Source: Thermoanaerobacterium sp. CMT5567-10 (GTDB lineage Bacteria > Bacillota > Thermoanaerobacteria > Thermoanaerobacterales > Thermoanaerobacteraceae). From it: a DNA stretch of 64,000 bases. A program made the position numbers and the translations under genes. Position 1 is the first letter of the stretch. Each line of letters starts with the position of its first letter. Below are positions 7,718 through 16,299 of this stretch, piece after piece. The stretch spans positions 2,470,501-2,534,500 of the forward strand of contig NZ_CP130558.2 of the NCBI RefSeq assembly GCF_030534315.2. The letters run 5' to 3'. The notes below the pieces were generated by a model. That model made no database searches, was not told the origin of the DNA, and was given only the letters and a program-made list of their open reading frames with translations.

Positions 7718-7918
7718 ATGGACAGAGAAAAAGAAATCAGTGAGATAATGGATTTTGTCGAAAGGTATAAAGAATCAATGGCAAGTCAAATGGTGGTGTC
7801 ACGATTATTAGGTGATAAAGGTGCAAAAGTAAATGAAGAAACTATTGACAAGTTGAGAAATAGGATTGTAAATGCAGCGGAAGATGATTTAGAAGCGTGT
7901 TACTATATAATAAAATAA
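7718..7918 (+). CDS. small hypothetical protein
   Basis: A 66-residue acidic, helix-forming protein with no cysteines beyond one near the C-terminus and no signal peptide. The start is fixed by GAGGAGGTG about 8 nt upstream of the ATG; the longer frame from 7655 would run through the preceding terminator. No family recognised. It stands alone between two terminator/promoter breaks. Confidence 0.7.
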   Translation: MDREKEISEIMDFVERYKESMASQMVVSRLLGDKGAKVNEETIDKLRNRIVNAAEDDLEACYYIIK

Positions 7919-7980
7919 TCTTTTGTTTTTTGTAAAAATATGATATATTAAATGTATAAATTAGCATAGGAGGTAAAATC

Positions 7981-8169
7981 ATGAAAGTTTATGTAGATCA
8001 AGATTTGTGCATAGCTTGTGGACTTTGTATAGATACATGTCCAGCAGTTTTTGATTGGAATGATGAAGGTAAATCACACGTTATAATTGATGAAGTGCCT
8101 GAAGGTGAAGAACAAGCATGTCGTGATTCAATAGATGGCTGTCCCACTGAGGCAATAAAAGAAATATAG
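7981..8169 (+). CDS. single-cluster [4Fe-4S] ferredoxin
   Basis: A 62-residue electron carrier of the Thermotoga/Clostridium monocluster type. C10, C13, C16 and C54 are the expected cluster ligands, while C20 and C47 correspond to the disulfide seen in Thermotoga maritima ferredoxin. AGGAGG sits 7 nt before the ATG. It probably serves general low-potential electron transfer such as pyruvate:ferredoxin oxidoreductase and hydrogenases; no partner gene is adjacent. Confidence 0.93.
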   Translation: MKVYVDQDLCIACGLCIDTCPAVFDWNDEGKSHVIIDEVPEGEEQACRDSIDGCPTEAIKEI

Positions 8170-8242
8170 TGTTTCAATGAAATAGTAATGAGGATATATG
8201 CCTTCGCTGGAGGATAAAATAATGAGCGGAGGTGTTTTTTCT

Positions 8243-8461
8243 ATGTCTAAAAGAAGGAAATTGTACCCAAAAGCAGAAGATGAGCTTGACTCGTTAAAAG
8301 AGGAAGTTGCGGAAGAGTTGCAACTTGACGATGATATAAAAGAACGAGGATTCGAAAACATGACCACTAGAGAAGTAGGCAAAATAGGCGGCAATATGGT
8401 GAAGAAGATGATTAAATATGCTGAAAAACAGATGGATGAAAAAGGCGGAAAGATAGATTGA
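8243..8461 (+). CDS. small acid-soluble spore protein, alpha/beta type
   Basis: A 72-residue protein with the SASP core: EELDSLKEEVAEEL in the first half and the glycine-containing second motif REVGKIGGNMVKKMI. In spores these proteins coat and protect DNA. The ATG at 8243 is preferred because CGGAGGTG lies about 9 nt upstream; the 8198 ATG lacks a ribosome site. A canonical GPR protease cleavage sequence is not obvious. A hairpin terminator follows directly. Confidence 0.85.
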   Translation: MSKRRKLYPKAEDELDSLKEEVAEELQLDDDIKERGFENMTTREVGKIGGNMVKKMIKYAEKQMDEKGGKID

Positions 8462-8468
8462 TGTGGCT

Positions 8469-8492
8469 GGCTGAAGGATGTCCTTCAGCTAA
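8469..8492 (+). terminator. hairpin terminator
   Basis: GCTGAAGGA/TCCTTCAGC stem (8470-8489) followed by an A/T-rich but not pure-T tail. Confidence 0.6.
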
Positions 8493-8623
8493 TTATTTAT
8501 TTATCATAAAAGTTTTCGAAAATTTTTTGCAGGAAGAATGGATAATTATTATAGTTTTGTGCGGATTTAAAGAAGGGAAAATAGCATTAATGGCGAAATC
8601 TTATTAATAAAGGAGGGCTTTAT

Positions 8624-10996
8624 ATGAGGGAATTATCAGCTAATGAATTAAAAAAATACATTGATCCAAATTTATTTAATTTTGAAACGACAGAGACTAT
8701 AAAGCCATTGGAAGGCCTTATAGGTCAAGAAAGAGCAAAAGAATCTATGGAATTTGGGTTAAAAATAAAACGGAAGGGATACAACATATTTATAACCGGT
8801 CTTACTGGTACAGGTAAATCCAGCTTTGCCGTAAGTAGTGTGAGTAAAATCGCACATTTAGAAAAAGTACCTGATGATTGGGTGTATGTGTTTAATTTTG
8901 AAAAACCTTCGCAGCCAATTGCTATTAATTTAAAACCTGGTGATGGTAAGAGATTTAGAAATGATATGAGGGGTTTTGTGGAGCAGCTTCAAAGAGAGGT
9001 TCCAAAGGCTTTTAATTCAAAATCATACGATCTGCAGAAAAATGAGATTGTAAAGAAATTTCAAGATAGAAAAAATGAATTGATCCAAGAACTAAATGAG
9101 CTTGCAAAGAATTTTGGATTTGTGCTAAAAGAAACAAAAACCGGTATTGTAAGCATTCCTGTAATAGATGGTAAGCAGATAAGCAATGAAGAATATGAGC
9201 AATTAGAGGATGAGAAGAGGAAAGAAATAGAAGCTAAAGCGGCTAATTTTGAAGAAAAGGCACTTCAGATATGGAAAGATATACAAAATATAGACAAAGA
9301 AGCAAGAGATGCCATACATGAACTTGATAATAATGTAGGCTTACTTGCTGTTGGGCATCTTATTGATGATTTAAGGGAAAAATATAGCAATTATAACAGT
9401 GTAATGAAATACCTTGATAGCGTACAGAGGGATATATTAGAAAACCTTGATAATTTTAGAAGCGATGATGACGAAGATAGTCAGTTTCCATTTATCATGA
9501 AAAGAAGCAAAAAAGATATTTTTAAAAAATACAGTATCAATCTTTTTGTTGATAACAGCCGTACAAATGGTGCACCTGTTGTTGTCGAGTACAATCCAAA
9601 TTACAATAATGTTTTAGGTAGTATTGAGTACGAAAGCGATTTTGGTGTAGCTATAACTGATTTTACTAAGATAAAAGCAGGTGCACTTCACAAAGCTAAT
9701 GGTGGGTACCTCATTTTGCAGGCTAAAGATGTCTTGACATATCCATATGTATGGGATGCTTTAAAGAGGACCTTAAAAACAGATAAAATAGCGATAGAAA
9801 ATGTGACATCTTCATACGGTCTTTTATCAATATCGTCATTAAAACCAGAACCTATTGAATTGAATGTTAAGGTAATACTTATAGGGACGCCTTATTTATA
9901 CTATATTCTTTATAACTATGATGATGACTTTAAAAAGCTTTTTAAAGTTAAAGTTGATTTTAATGATGTGATGGAATTAAATGATGAAAATATTTCAAAA
10001 ATGGCCTCATTTATAAAAAAGCACTGCATTGAAGACAAATTAAGACCATTTCACAATACAGGCGTAGCAAAAGTAATCGAATATTCAACAAGGATATCTG
10101 AAGACAAAAATAAATTGACGACACAGTTTAACGACATTGTAGAGATTCTTTATGAATCAAATATTTGGGCGGAAATAGATGAAAGCAAAGTTGTGATGGC
10201 AAAGCACGTGGAAAAAGCCATAAAAGAAAAAATTAAACGAGTAAATATGATAGAAGAAAAATATATAGATTATTTTAAAGACGGTACCTTTTTAATAGAT
10301 GTTGATGGTGAAAAAGTTGGAGTTGTAAATGGGCTTTCTGTGATAGATTTAGGAGATTATGAATTCGGGAAACCTTCAAGGATAACAGTTACAACTTATC
10401 CAGGTGAGGAAGGAGTCGTAAATATAGAGAGAGAAACTAAGATGAGCGGGCACATTCATGACAAGGGTGTAATGATTATAACGGGTTTTATGGGAAATAG
10501 GTATGCATTAGATTTTCCATTGACACTTTCAGCGAGAATATGCTTTGAACAGTTGTACGAAGGTGTTGAAGGTGATAGTGCATCCAGTACTGAACTTTAT
10601 GGACTCCTATCTAGCCTTGCAGATGTGCCAATAAAACAGGGAATAGCAGTGACTGGCTCTGTCAATCAGTTTGGAGTCATACAGCCTGTTGGTGGTGTTA
10701 CCCATAAGATAGAAGGTTTTTATAAATTATGTAAAGTAAAGGGACTTACAGGTAACCAAGGTGTAATAATTCCTGAGCAAAATGTAAATAATCTTGTTCT
10801 TGACGATGAAGTAATAGATGCCTGCAGAAATGGAAAATTCCATATATACACTGTAAATACAATCGATGAAGGAATGGAGATATTGACAGGCGAAAAAATG
10901 AGTGTTATAAACGAAAGGGTAAAAAGTAAGCTTAAGTCTTTTTATGATATTTTGACCAGAGATAAAGAATCTTCAAATAAAGAAAGGAATGTTTAA
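8624..10996 (+). CDS. Lon-like ATP-dependent protease (AAA_32 type)
   Basis: A 790-residue cytoplasmic protease related to Lon but without the Lon N-terminal substrate domain. The P-loop is GLTGTGKS near residue 59-66; a long charged coiled-coil-rich insertion spans about 120-270; the AAA module ends near 545. The C-terminal Lon protease domain carries the serine-lysine dyad S652 (GDSAS) and K695 (THKIEGF). The ATG has AGGAGGG 8 nt upstream. It overlaps queG by 8 bp, indicating translational coupling, though no functional tie to queG is known. Confidence 0.88.
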   Translation: MRELSANELKKYIDPNLFNFETTETIKPLEGLIGQERAKESMEFGLKIKRKGYNIFITGLTGTGKSSFAVSSVSKIAHLEKVPDDWVYVFNFEKPSQPIAINLKPGDGKRFRNDMRGFVEQLQREVPKAFNSKSYDLQKNEIVKKFQDRKNELIQELNELAKNFGFVLKETKTGIVSIPVIDGKQISNEEYEQLEDEKRKEIEAKAANFEEKALQIWKDIQNIDKEARDAIHELDNNVGLLAVGHLIDDLREKYSNYNSVMKYLDSVQRDILENLDNFRSDDDEDSQFPFIMKRSKKDIFKKYSINLFVDNSRTNGAPVVVEYNPNYNNVLGSIEYESDFGVAITDFTKIKAGALHKANGGYLILQAKDVLTYPYVWDALKRTLKTDKIAIENVTSSYGLLSISSLKPEPIELNVKVILIGTPYLYYILYNYDDDFKKLFKVKVDFNDVMELNDENISKMASFIKKHCIEDKLRPFHNTGVAKVIEYSTRISEDKNKLTTQFNDIVEILYESNIWAEIDESKVVMAKHVEKAIKEKIKRVNMIEEKYIDYFKDGTFLIDVDGEKVGVVNGLSVIDLGDYEFGKPSRITVTTYPGEEGVVNIERETKMSGHIHDKGVMIITGFMGNRYALDFPLTLSARICFEQLYEGVEGDSASSTELYGLLSSLADVPIKQGIAVTGSVNQFGVIQPVGGVTHKIEGFYKLCKVKGLTGNQGVIIPEQNVNNLVLDDEVIDACRNGKFHIYTVNTIDEGMEILTGEKMSVINERVKSKLKSFYDILTRDKESSNKERNV

Positions 10997-12140
10997 TGTG
11001 ACTTGTGTCACAAAGAATGAGATAAGAGAATTTGCTTACAAATCGGGAATTGATATTGTGGGTTTTGCAAGTCCCGATTGTCTTTTTAAATACAGGGATT
11101 TATTGACAAATAGATATGAAAACGGATTAAGCTGTAATATAGAAGAAAATGACATAGAAAAGAGAATAAATCCCTACATTTTACTTGAAGATGTTAAAAG
11201 CATTATATCTGTTGCTGTTTCTTATAATGTTGTTTACGAAGCTGACTTACCAAAGTCAGCATATGGCACTATTTCTAGGACGGCTTGGGGTGTAGATTAT
11301 CATAGAGTTTTAATAAACTTGCTTGAAAAGCTAAGAGATTTTATTTTGTCTAAATGTAAGGATGCAAAAGCGGTGCTGCTTGTTGATAACAATCCTCTTT
11401 TGGAAAGAGCCATTGCTTACAATGCTGGAATAGGATTTTATGGCAAGAATAATATGATAATAAATGAGAAGTACGGTTCATATTTATTTTTAGGTGAAAT
11501 GCTTTTAAATATTTATTTTGAGCCTGATAAAAAAATTGAATCAAAATGTGGAAGCTGTAGGCGGTGCCTTAAAGCTTGTCCTGGGAAGGCATTAATTGGA
11601 GAGTATAAGATAGATGCAAATAAATGTTTGTCATATGCTACTATCAAAAAAGGATATCTAAGCGATGACACAATTAAAAAATTAGGAATAAGAATATATG
11701 GATGCGATACATGTCAGGATGTTTGTCCTTTTAATAAAACAGCTAAACGAGTAACAAAAGATGTATTTATTCCAAGAGGACTTAAGCCTAAGCACGATTT
11801 GAGAGAAATTTTATCTCTTGATAAGAAGAAGTTTCAGGAAGTATTTGGACCAACATCTGCATCCTGGAGAGGCAAAAATACCATGATAAGAAACGCTATA
11901 ATTGCTGCGATTAATTCAAATGATAAAAATGCAATTGAACCGTTGAAATCGCTGCTTAGCTGTGAAAGTTCATATTTAAGAGGTTATAGTGCATATGCTT
12001 TAAGTATTTTAGATGGAAAAAATTCCCTGACATATATTGAAAAAGCATATATAAATGAAAAAGATGAAGCTGCAAAGGAATTTATGAAAAAAGCCATAAT
12101 TAATATTAGAGGTGAGGTTTTTGAGGATAACGAAAGATGA
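10989..12140 (+). CDS. queG: epoxyqueuosine reductase QueG
   Basis: A 383-residue cobalamin- and [4Fe-4S]-dependent enzyme that reduces epoxyqueuosine to queuosine in tRNA. It shows the family order: N-terminal domain with NNPLLERAIAYNAGIGFYGKN, then two ferredoxin-like motifs CGSCRRCLKACP and CDTCQDVCPFN, then HEAT-like repeats at the C-terminus (about 300-383). It overlaps both the upstream Lon-like gene (8 bp) and the start of nth, so the three are one translationally coupled unit. Confidence 0.93.
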   Translation: MFNVTCVTKNEIREFAYKSGIDIVGFASPDCLFKYRDLLTNRYENGLSCNIEENDIEKRINPYILLEDVKSIISVAVSYNVVYEADLPKSAYGTISRTAWGVDYHRVLINLLEKLRDFILSKCKDAKAVLLVDNNPLLERAIAYNAGIGFYGKNNMIINEKYGSYLFLGEMLLNIYFEPDKKIESKCGSCRRCLKACPGKALIGEYKIDANKCLSYATIKKGYLSDDTIKKLGIRIYGCDTCQDVCPFNKTAKRVTKDVFIPRGLKPKHDLREILSLDKKKFQEVFGPTSASWRGKNTMIRNAIIAAINSNDKNAIEPLKSLLSCESSYLRGYSAYALSILDGKNSLTYIEKAYINEKDEAAKEFMKKAIINIRGEVFEDNER

Positions 12141-12765
12141 GGCATTAGAAGTTATAGAGATTCTTAAAAAAACATACCCTGATGCAAAACCTGGGCTTCA
12201 TTTTAATAATGCTTTTGAACTGTTGATAGCTACAATCTTGTCGGCTCAGTGTACTGATAAAAGGGTGAATATAGTTACAGAAAAACTTTTTAAGAAATAT
12301 AAATCTCCATCCGATTTGAAGGATATAGATCCACGTGATTTTGAGGAAGAAATAAAAGATTGTGGGCTTTACAGAAATAAGTCGAAAAATATAATAAACA
12401 CATGTAAGATTTTGTGTGAAAAGTATGGTGGTAATGTCCCAGATGAGATGGAAAAACTTATGGAACTGCCTGGCGTAGGAAGGAAAACGGCAAATGTAGT
12501 TATAAGTAATGCATTCAAAAAGGATGCAATTGCGGTTGACACACATGTATTCAGAGTTTCTAACAGAATAGGTCTTGCAGATAGCAGCGATGTTACTAAA
12601 ACAGAAGAACAGCTTATGGATATATTACCTAGAAATTTGTGGTCTTTGTCTCATCATCTTTTAATATACCACGGAAGGAATATTTGCACAGCGAGAAAAC
12701 CTAAATGCGACATTTGCCCAGTTAACCATATATGCCAGTTTTATAAAAATTTTATAAAAAATTAA
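12121..12765 (+). CDS. nth: endonuclease III (DNA glycosylase/AP lyase)
   Basis: A 214-residue base-excision repair enzyme removing oxidised pyrimidines. It has the helix-hairpin-helix LPGVGRKTANVV with catalytic lysine, the AVDTHVFRVSNR aspartate segment, and the C-terminal [4Fe-4S] loop C-x6-C-x2-C-x5-C. I chose the TTG at 12121 because AGGTGA lies 5 nt upstream; a GTG at 12112 in the same frame would sit inside that ribosome site. The 5' end overlaps queG by 20 bp. Confidence 0.92.
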   Translation: MRITKDEALEVIEILKKTYPDAKPGLHFNNAFELLIATILSAQCTDKRVNIVTEKLFKKYKSPSDLKDIDPRDFEEEIKDCGLYRNKSKNIINTCKILCEKYGGNVPDEMEKLMELPGVGRKTANVVISNAFKKDAIAVDTHVFRVSNRIGLADSSDVTKTEEQLMDILPRNLWSLSHHLLIYHGRNICTARKPKCDICPVNHICQFYKNFIKN

Positions 12766-12844
12766 TTAGTATGTAATTAATTTAAAAAAACATTTATTAT
12801 ATAATTAAATTGATTTTAAAAAATTAATAATTGGGGAGATCAAA

Positions 12845-14332
12845 ATGGAGACAAGGGGCACAAAAATTATTAGAACTAAAAGCAATTATTTTTATATCAT
12901 GCTGCTATTTTTAGTTCTTGTACTATTTGCAGGTTCAATTGCACTGTTTTATACTATTGTCAATCAAAATATCATTATAAAGGGAGTTTTTGTAAATGGC
13001 GTAAATTTAAGCGGGCTTACTAAAACTGAAGCATATTCAAAATTGCAAAGCGAGCTTAAAACAATCGATAATTTGAAAGTGGTATTAAAGTATAATGATA
13101 TGCAGTTTATCGTTCCATACGATGACATTAAAATAAGCTATGACTACGCTAATATTGTAAATAAAGCTTACTCGATAGGAAAGAATGGAAATATCCTTAA
13201 TCGGATAAAGACGATATACGAGGTTGGGAAACATGGCAGATACCTTGAATATAGTCCTGAAGCCAATTATAAAAATTTAGATATTTTTGTTGCCGATATA
13301 TCGAAAAAAATAGATAAAAATCCTGTTGATGCTAAAATAAATGTATCGAATGGAAAGATTAATATTACGAATGATATATCTGGTTTTCAGGTGGATACAG
13401 ATAAAACCGTAAATGATATAAAAAGTGCGGTCGATAATATTATAAATCAAGGTGGAGACAGTACAATAGAAGTTCCTATATCTGTTGCAAGAGTTGAAGC
13501 AAATTTAAAAGCTTCAGATCTCAGCATGATAAAAAGCAGAATCGTAACGTATTCTACTCAATTTAATACAGGGGATGTCAACAGGTCAGAAAATTTAGCT
13601 GTAGCTGCAAAAGCTATAAATGGCAAACTATTGATGCCAGGACAGATTTTTTCACTGAATAAAACTTTAGGGCCTAGAATCATACAAAATGGTTATAAAG
13701 AAGCCCCAGTAATAATTGGGAATAAACTCGTTCCAGATATAGGAGGCGGTGTATGTCAGGTTGCAACAACATTATACAATGCTGCACTACGGGCTGATTT
13801 AAAGATCGATGAAAGATACCATCATACATTTCCAGTTGGATATGTGTCTCCAGGACAAGACGCTACAATTTCTGGCGATGTACTTGATTTAAAATTCGAG
13901 AACCCTACCAAATATCCTATATACATTGAGTCATATATAAGCGGTAATAATTTTGTTGTCAATCTTTATGGGTATAATGAAGATCCAGGAAAAAGAATAG
14001 ATATATATTCTGAAATTGTTGAGAAATACGAGCCAAAAGTGACATATGTTGATGATCCCACACTTCCAGATGGAGTTTTAAAGGTTGATGTAGAAAAGCA
14101 TACAGGATACAAGGTAAATACTTACAGGCTAATTTATGATAATAATGTGCTTTTGAAAAAAGAATTTTTATATACTGACATTTATAAACCAGTTGACGGC
14201 GTGATAAAACGTGGTACTAAAAAGGCAGCTGAAAATAACAACACAAAAAATGAGCCAAATCAAAATGAAGATAACAATATTTCTACAGAAGATTTAAATG
14301 GAAAACCTCAAAATATAAATCCAACAAATTAA
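12845..14332 (+). CDS. VanW family membrane-anchored protein with G5-like domain
   Basis: A 495-residue protein with one N-terminal membrane segment (about 17-40), a linker region with two putative peptidoglycan-binding-like subdomains (about 45-230), the VanW core (GQIFSLNKTLGPR..., GGGVCQVATTLYNAALRA), and a C-terminal G5-like segment followed by an Asn/Gln-rich tail. Predicted to face outward and act at the cell wall or spore envelope; the biochemical role of VanW proteins is not known. GGGGAG lies upstream of the ATG. It converges with perR on a shared terminator. Confidence 0.88.
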   Translation: METRGTKIIRTKSNYFYIMLLFLVLVLFAGSIALFYTIVNQNIIIKGVFVNGVNLSGLTKTEAYSKLQSELKTIDNLKVVLKYNDMQFIVPYDDIKISYDYANIVNKAYSIGKNGNILNRIKTIYEVGKHGRYLEYSPEANYKNLDIFVADISKKIDKNPVDAKINVSNGKINITNDISGFQVDTDKTVNDIKSAVDNIINQGGDSTIEVPISVARVEANLKASDLSMIKSRIVTYSTQFNTGDVNRSENLAVAAKAINGKLLMPGQIFSLNKTLGPRIIQNGYKEAPVIIGNKLVPDIGGGVCQVATTLYNAALRADLKIDERYHHTFPVGYVSPGQDATISGDVLDLKFENPTKYPIYIESYISGNNFVVNLYGYNEDPGKRIDIYSEIVEKYEPKVTYVDDPTLPDGVLKVDVEKHTGYKVNTYRLIYDNNVLLKKEFLYTDIYKPVDGVIKRGTKKAAENNNTKNEPNQNEDNNISTEDLNGKPQNINPTN

Positions 14333-14357
14333 AAAAACGAGCTTTGCTCGTTTTTTT
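14331..14357. terminator. bidirectional terminator between vanW-like gene and perR
   Basis: AAAAAAACGAGC-TTT-GCTCGTTTTTTT is symmetrical, so it can end transcripts arriving from either side. Confidence 0.9.
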
Positions 14358-14778
14358 AATTTGTCATCTTCTTTTTACAATCAGGACAATGGCCATAAAA
14401 ATATAGCTTTTGATCCTTTAAAAGATAATCAGTATATTTACTAACTTCACCAAGAAGATCATCTAGTGCTGAATCATCAAGGTCATCTACTCTGTTACAT
14501 CCATAACATATTAAATGAGGATGCGAATTGACATTTGCGTCATATCTAAAGCTACCTTCGCCAACATTAAGCTCTTGTACAAGTCCTATATTTTTAAGCA
14601 TTTCAAGCGTTTTATATACAGTTGCTAGACTCATTGTTGGGAAATCGGACGACAACGTTTTGTATATTGTTTCAGCACTGGGATGTTCCTTGGTATTTCT
14701 AAGCATATTTATAATTGCCAATCTTTGCGGTGTAACTTTGAGCCCTTTTTCTTTGAGAATTGACGAGATATCGTCCAT
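14356..14778 (-). CDS. perR: PerR-type Fur family peroxide regulator
   Basis: A 140-residue metal-dependent repressor. Residues matching the Bacillus PerR regulatory site are visible: the histidine in EHPSAETIY, the aspartate in FRYD (Fur usually has Glu here), and HPH before the first zinc cysteine pair (CYGC); the second pair is CPDC. The aspartate argues for PerR rather than Fur or Zur. Start set at 14778, 5 nt from AGAAGGG; a second ATG lies one codon upstream. A consensus promoter overlapped by an inverted repeat suggests autoregulation. Rubrerythrin in this window is a likely type of target. Confidence 0.87.
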   Translation of the reverse strand: MDDISSILKEKGLKVTPQRLAIINMLRNTKEHPSAETIYKTLSSDFPTMSLATVYKTLEMLKNIGLVQELNVGEGSFRYDANVNSHPHLICYGCNRVDDLDDSALDDLLGEVSKYTDYLLKDQKLYFYGHCPDCKKKMTN

Positions 14779-14823
14779 CATATCCCTTCTTTCTAGATAC
14801 AATATTAATTAATAAAATTTATC

Positions 14824-14871
14824 ATGTAATATTGATAGTTACATTATACTATTGCTATTTTATACTGTCAA
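14824..14871 (-). promoter_or_regulatory. perR promoter with overlapping inverted repeat
   Basis: On the minus strand a consensus promoter TTGACA (14871-14866), 17-nt spacer, TATAAT (14848-14843). An inverted repeat ATGTAA-N9-TTACAT (14824-14844) overlaps the -10 and start point, where a bound repressor would block initiation. It is not a textbook PerR box, so autoregulation is inference. Confidence 0.65.
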
Positions 14872-14980
14872 TCATTTTTTTAAGATATCTTTTTCCAGTA
14901 AAATTATTGCAAACTTGAAGTTCATGATAAGTAATGATATAGTAGTATTGAAAAAATATTCTGATGAATGGGGGACTATG

Positions 14981-15805
14981 ATGGCATACAAATTAGTCGC
15001 GATAGATATGGACGATACGCTTTTGACATATGACAAGCAAATCTCAAGAGAAAACTTAGAAGCACTGCAAAAAGCTCATGACAGTGGAATTTATGTAGTT
15101 ATATCAACAGGAAGGATTTATGCATCTGCGTATGCATATTCGGAATTTCTAGGATTTAAACCATATATAATTGCAAGCAATGGAGCAATGATAAGAGATG
15201 ATAAAGATAATGAAATATATAAAAGTGTTCTTGACGTTGATTTAATATCCTATTTAATAAATCTGGCAAATGAAAATGACCTATATTACCATTTTTACAG
15301 TGATAAAATTGTCTACTCACCTGAAAGCACCAGTAAATATCAAAAGTACGGTGAATGGAATAGGCTATATGCTGAAACTTTAAGAGTAAAAGTCGAAGAT
15401 ATACCTAAGGATATCGATTTTACTGATAAATTAAAAGATAATATTGTGAAGTTTGTAATGTTTGATGAAGATTCAGAAAAAATAAAACGTGTAAGAGATA
15501 TAATAGACAACAATAAAGGCGATAAACTAGAAACTACAAGCTCATTTTATAATAACATAGAAATATTAAATAAAGGAATAAATAAAGGCAATGGACTTAG
15601 AATTTTGGGAGAATACCTTGGAGTTGATAGGTCAGAAATGGTGGCAATAGGTGATAGTGAAAATGATACAGAAATGGTGGAATTTGCAGGGCTTGGAGTA
15701 GCAATGGAGAATGCTATTGAAAAACTTAAAAAAACTGCAGATTTTATTACGAAATCAAACATGGAAAATGGTGTTGCTTACGTTATAAATAAATTTATTT
15801 TATAG
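14981..15805 (+). CDS. Cof-type HAD-IIB phosphatase
   Basis: A 274-residue HAD hydrolase of the Cof family, likely a sugar-phosphate or cofactor phosphatase. Motif I is DMDDTLL near residue 9-15, motif II is STGR, and motif III/IV is GDSENDTEM; a cap domain lies between motifs II and III. ATG at 14981 (or the adjacent 14978) follows GGGGG; the longer frame from 14852 would begin inside the perR promoter. Substrate cannot be read from sequence. Confidence 0.88.
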   Translation: MAYKLVAIDMDDTLLTYDKQISRENLEALQKAHDSGIYVVISTGRIYASAYAYSEFLGFKPYIIASNGAMIRDDKDNEIYKSVLDVDLISYLINLANENDLYYHFYSDKIVYSPESTSKYQKYGEWNRLYAETLRVKVEDIPKDIDFTDKLKDNIVKFVMFDEDSEKIKRVRDIIDNNKGDKLETTSSFYNNIEILNKGINKGNGLRILGEYLGVDRSEMVAIGDSENDTEMVEFAGLGVAMENAIEKLKKTADFITKSNMENGVAYVINKFIL

Positions 15806-15904
15806 CCTATTGCATTTGCTTTAGCTGCGGATCGGCATAATAAAAAGTTCATATAAAGGATCGATAATTTTATTTATATGCAATGAGTGAAAGGAGAAAA
15901 GTTT

Positions 15905-16177
15905 ATGAAAAAGATGGTTTACTTAAATTTGACAGGTTATGTCCAGGGAGTAGGTCTTAGGTACTCTGTTTACAATATGGCTATGCGACTTAATATAACA
16001 GGATATGCGAAAAATTTATATGATGGAAGTGTTGAAATAGTCGCTGAAGGTGATGAAGAAAATATTCGAGAGCTTATTTCTTACATAAAAAATGGGTTAA
16101 GATGGGCTAGAGTCGAAAATGTCGTAGAAAAGTGGGAAGATTATAAAGGGCTATACCATACCTTTGAGATTATGTGA
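15905..16177 (+). CDS. acyP: acylphosphatase
   Basis: A 90-residue enzyme hydrolysing acyl phosphates. The signature GYVQGVGLRY holds the phosphate-binding loop and catalytic arginine, and GYAKNLYDGSVEIVAEG holds the catalytic asparagine. Full family length. The start at 15905 follows AAAGGAG; the upstream ATG in the same frame lies within that site. Confidence 0.93.
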   Translation: MKKMVYLNLTGYVQGVGLRYSVYNMAMRLNITGYAKNLYDGSVEIVAEGDEENIRELISYIKNGLRWARVENVVEKWEDYKGLYHTFEIM

Positions 16178-16299
16178 AATCCAACTTTCTAAAACATAGA
16201 CTTTTTATCCTTTCTGGATATTTTTCACATGTTTCTAAACGCTTACATTTATGATATAATATATTAAAGAGATATATAAAATTAATGAGGGTGTAGAAT

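Noticed and set aside
16178-16299. A sigma-54 or riboswitch element before rpoN
   Set aside because: No TGGCAC-N5-TTGC pattern and no riboswitch core; only a TATAAT with a weak -35 (TTTCTA) is visible.
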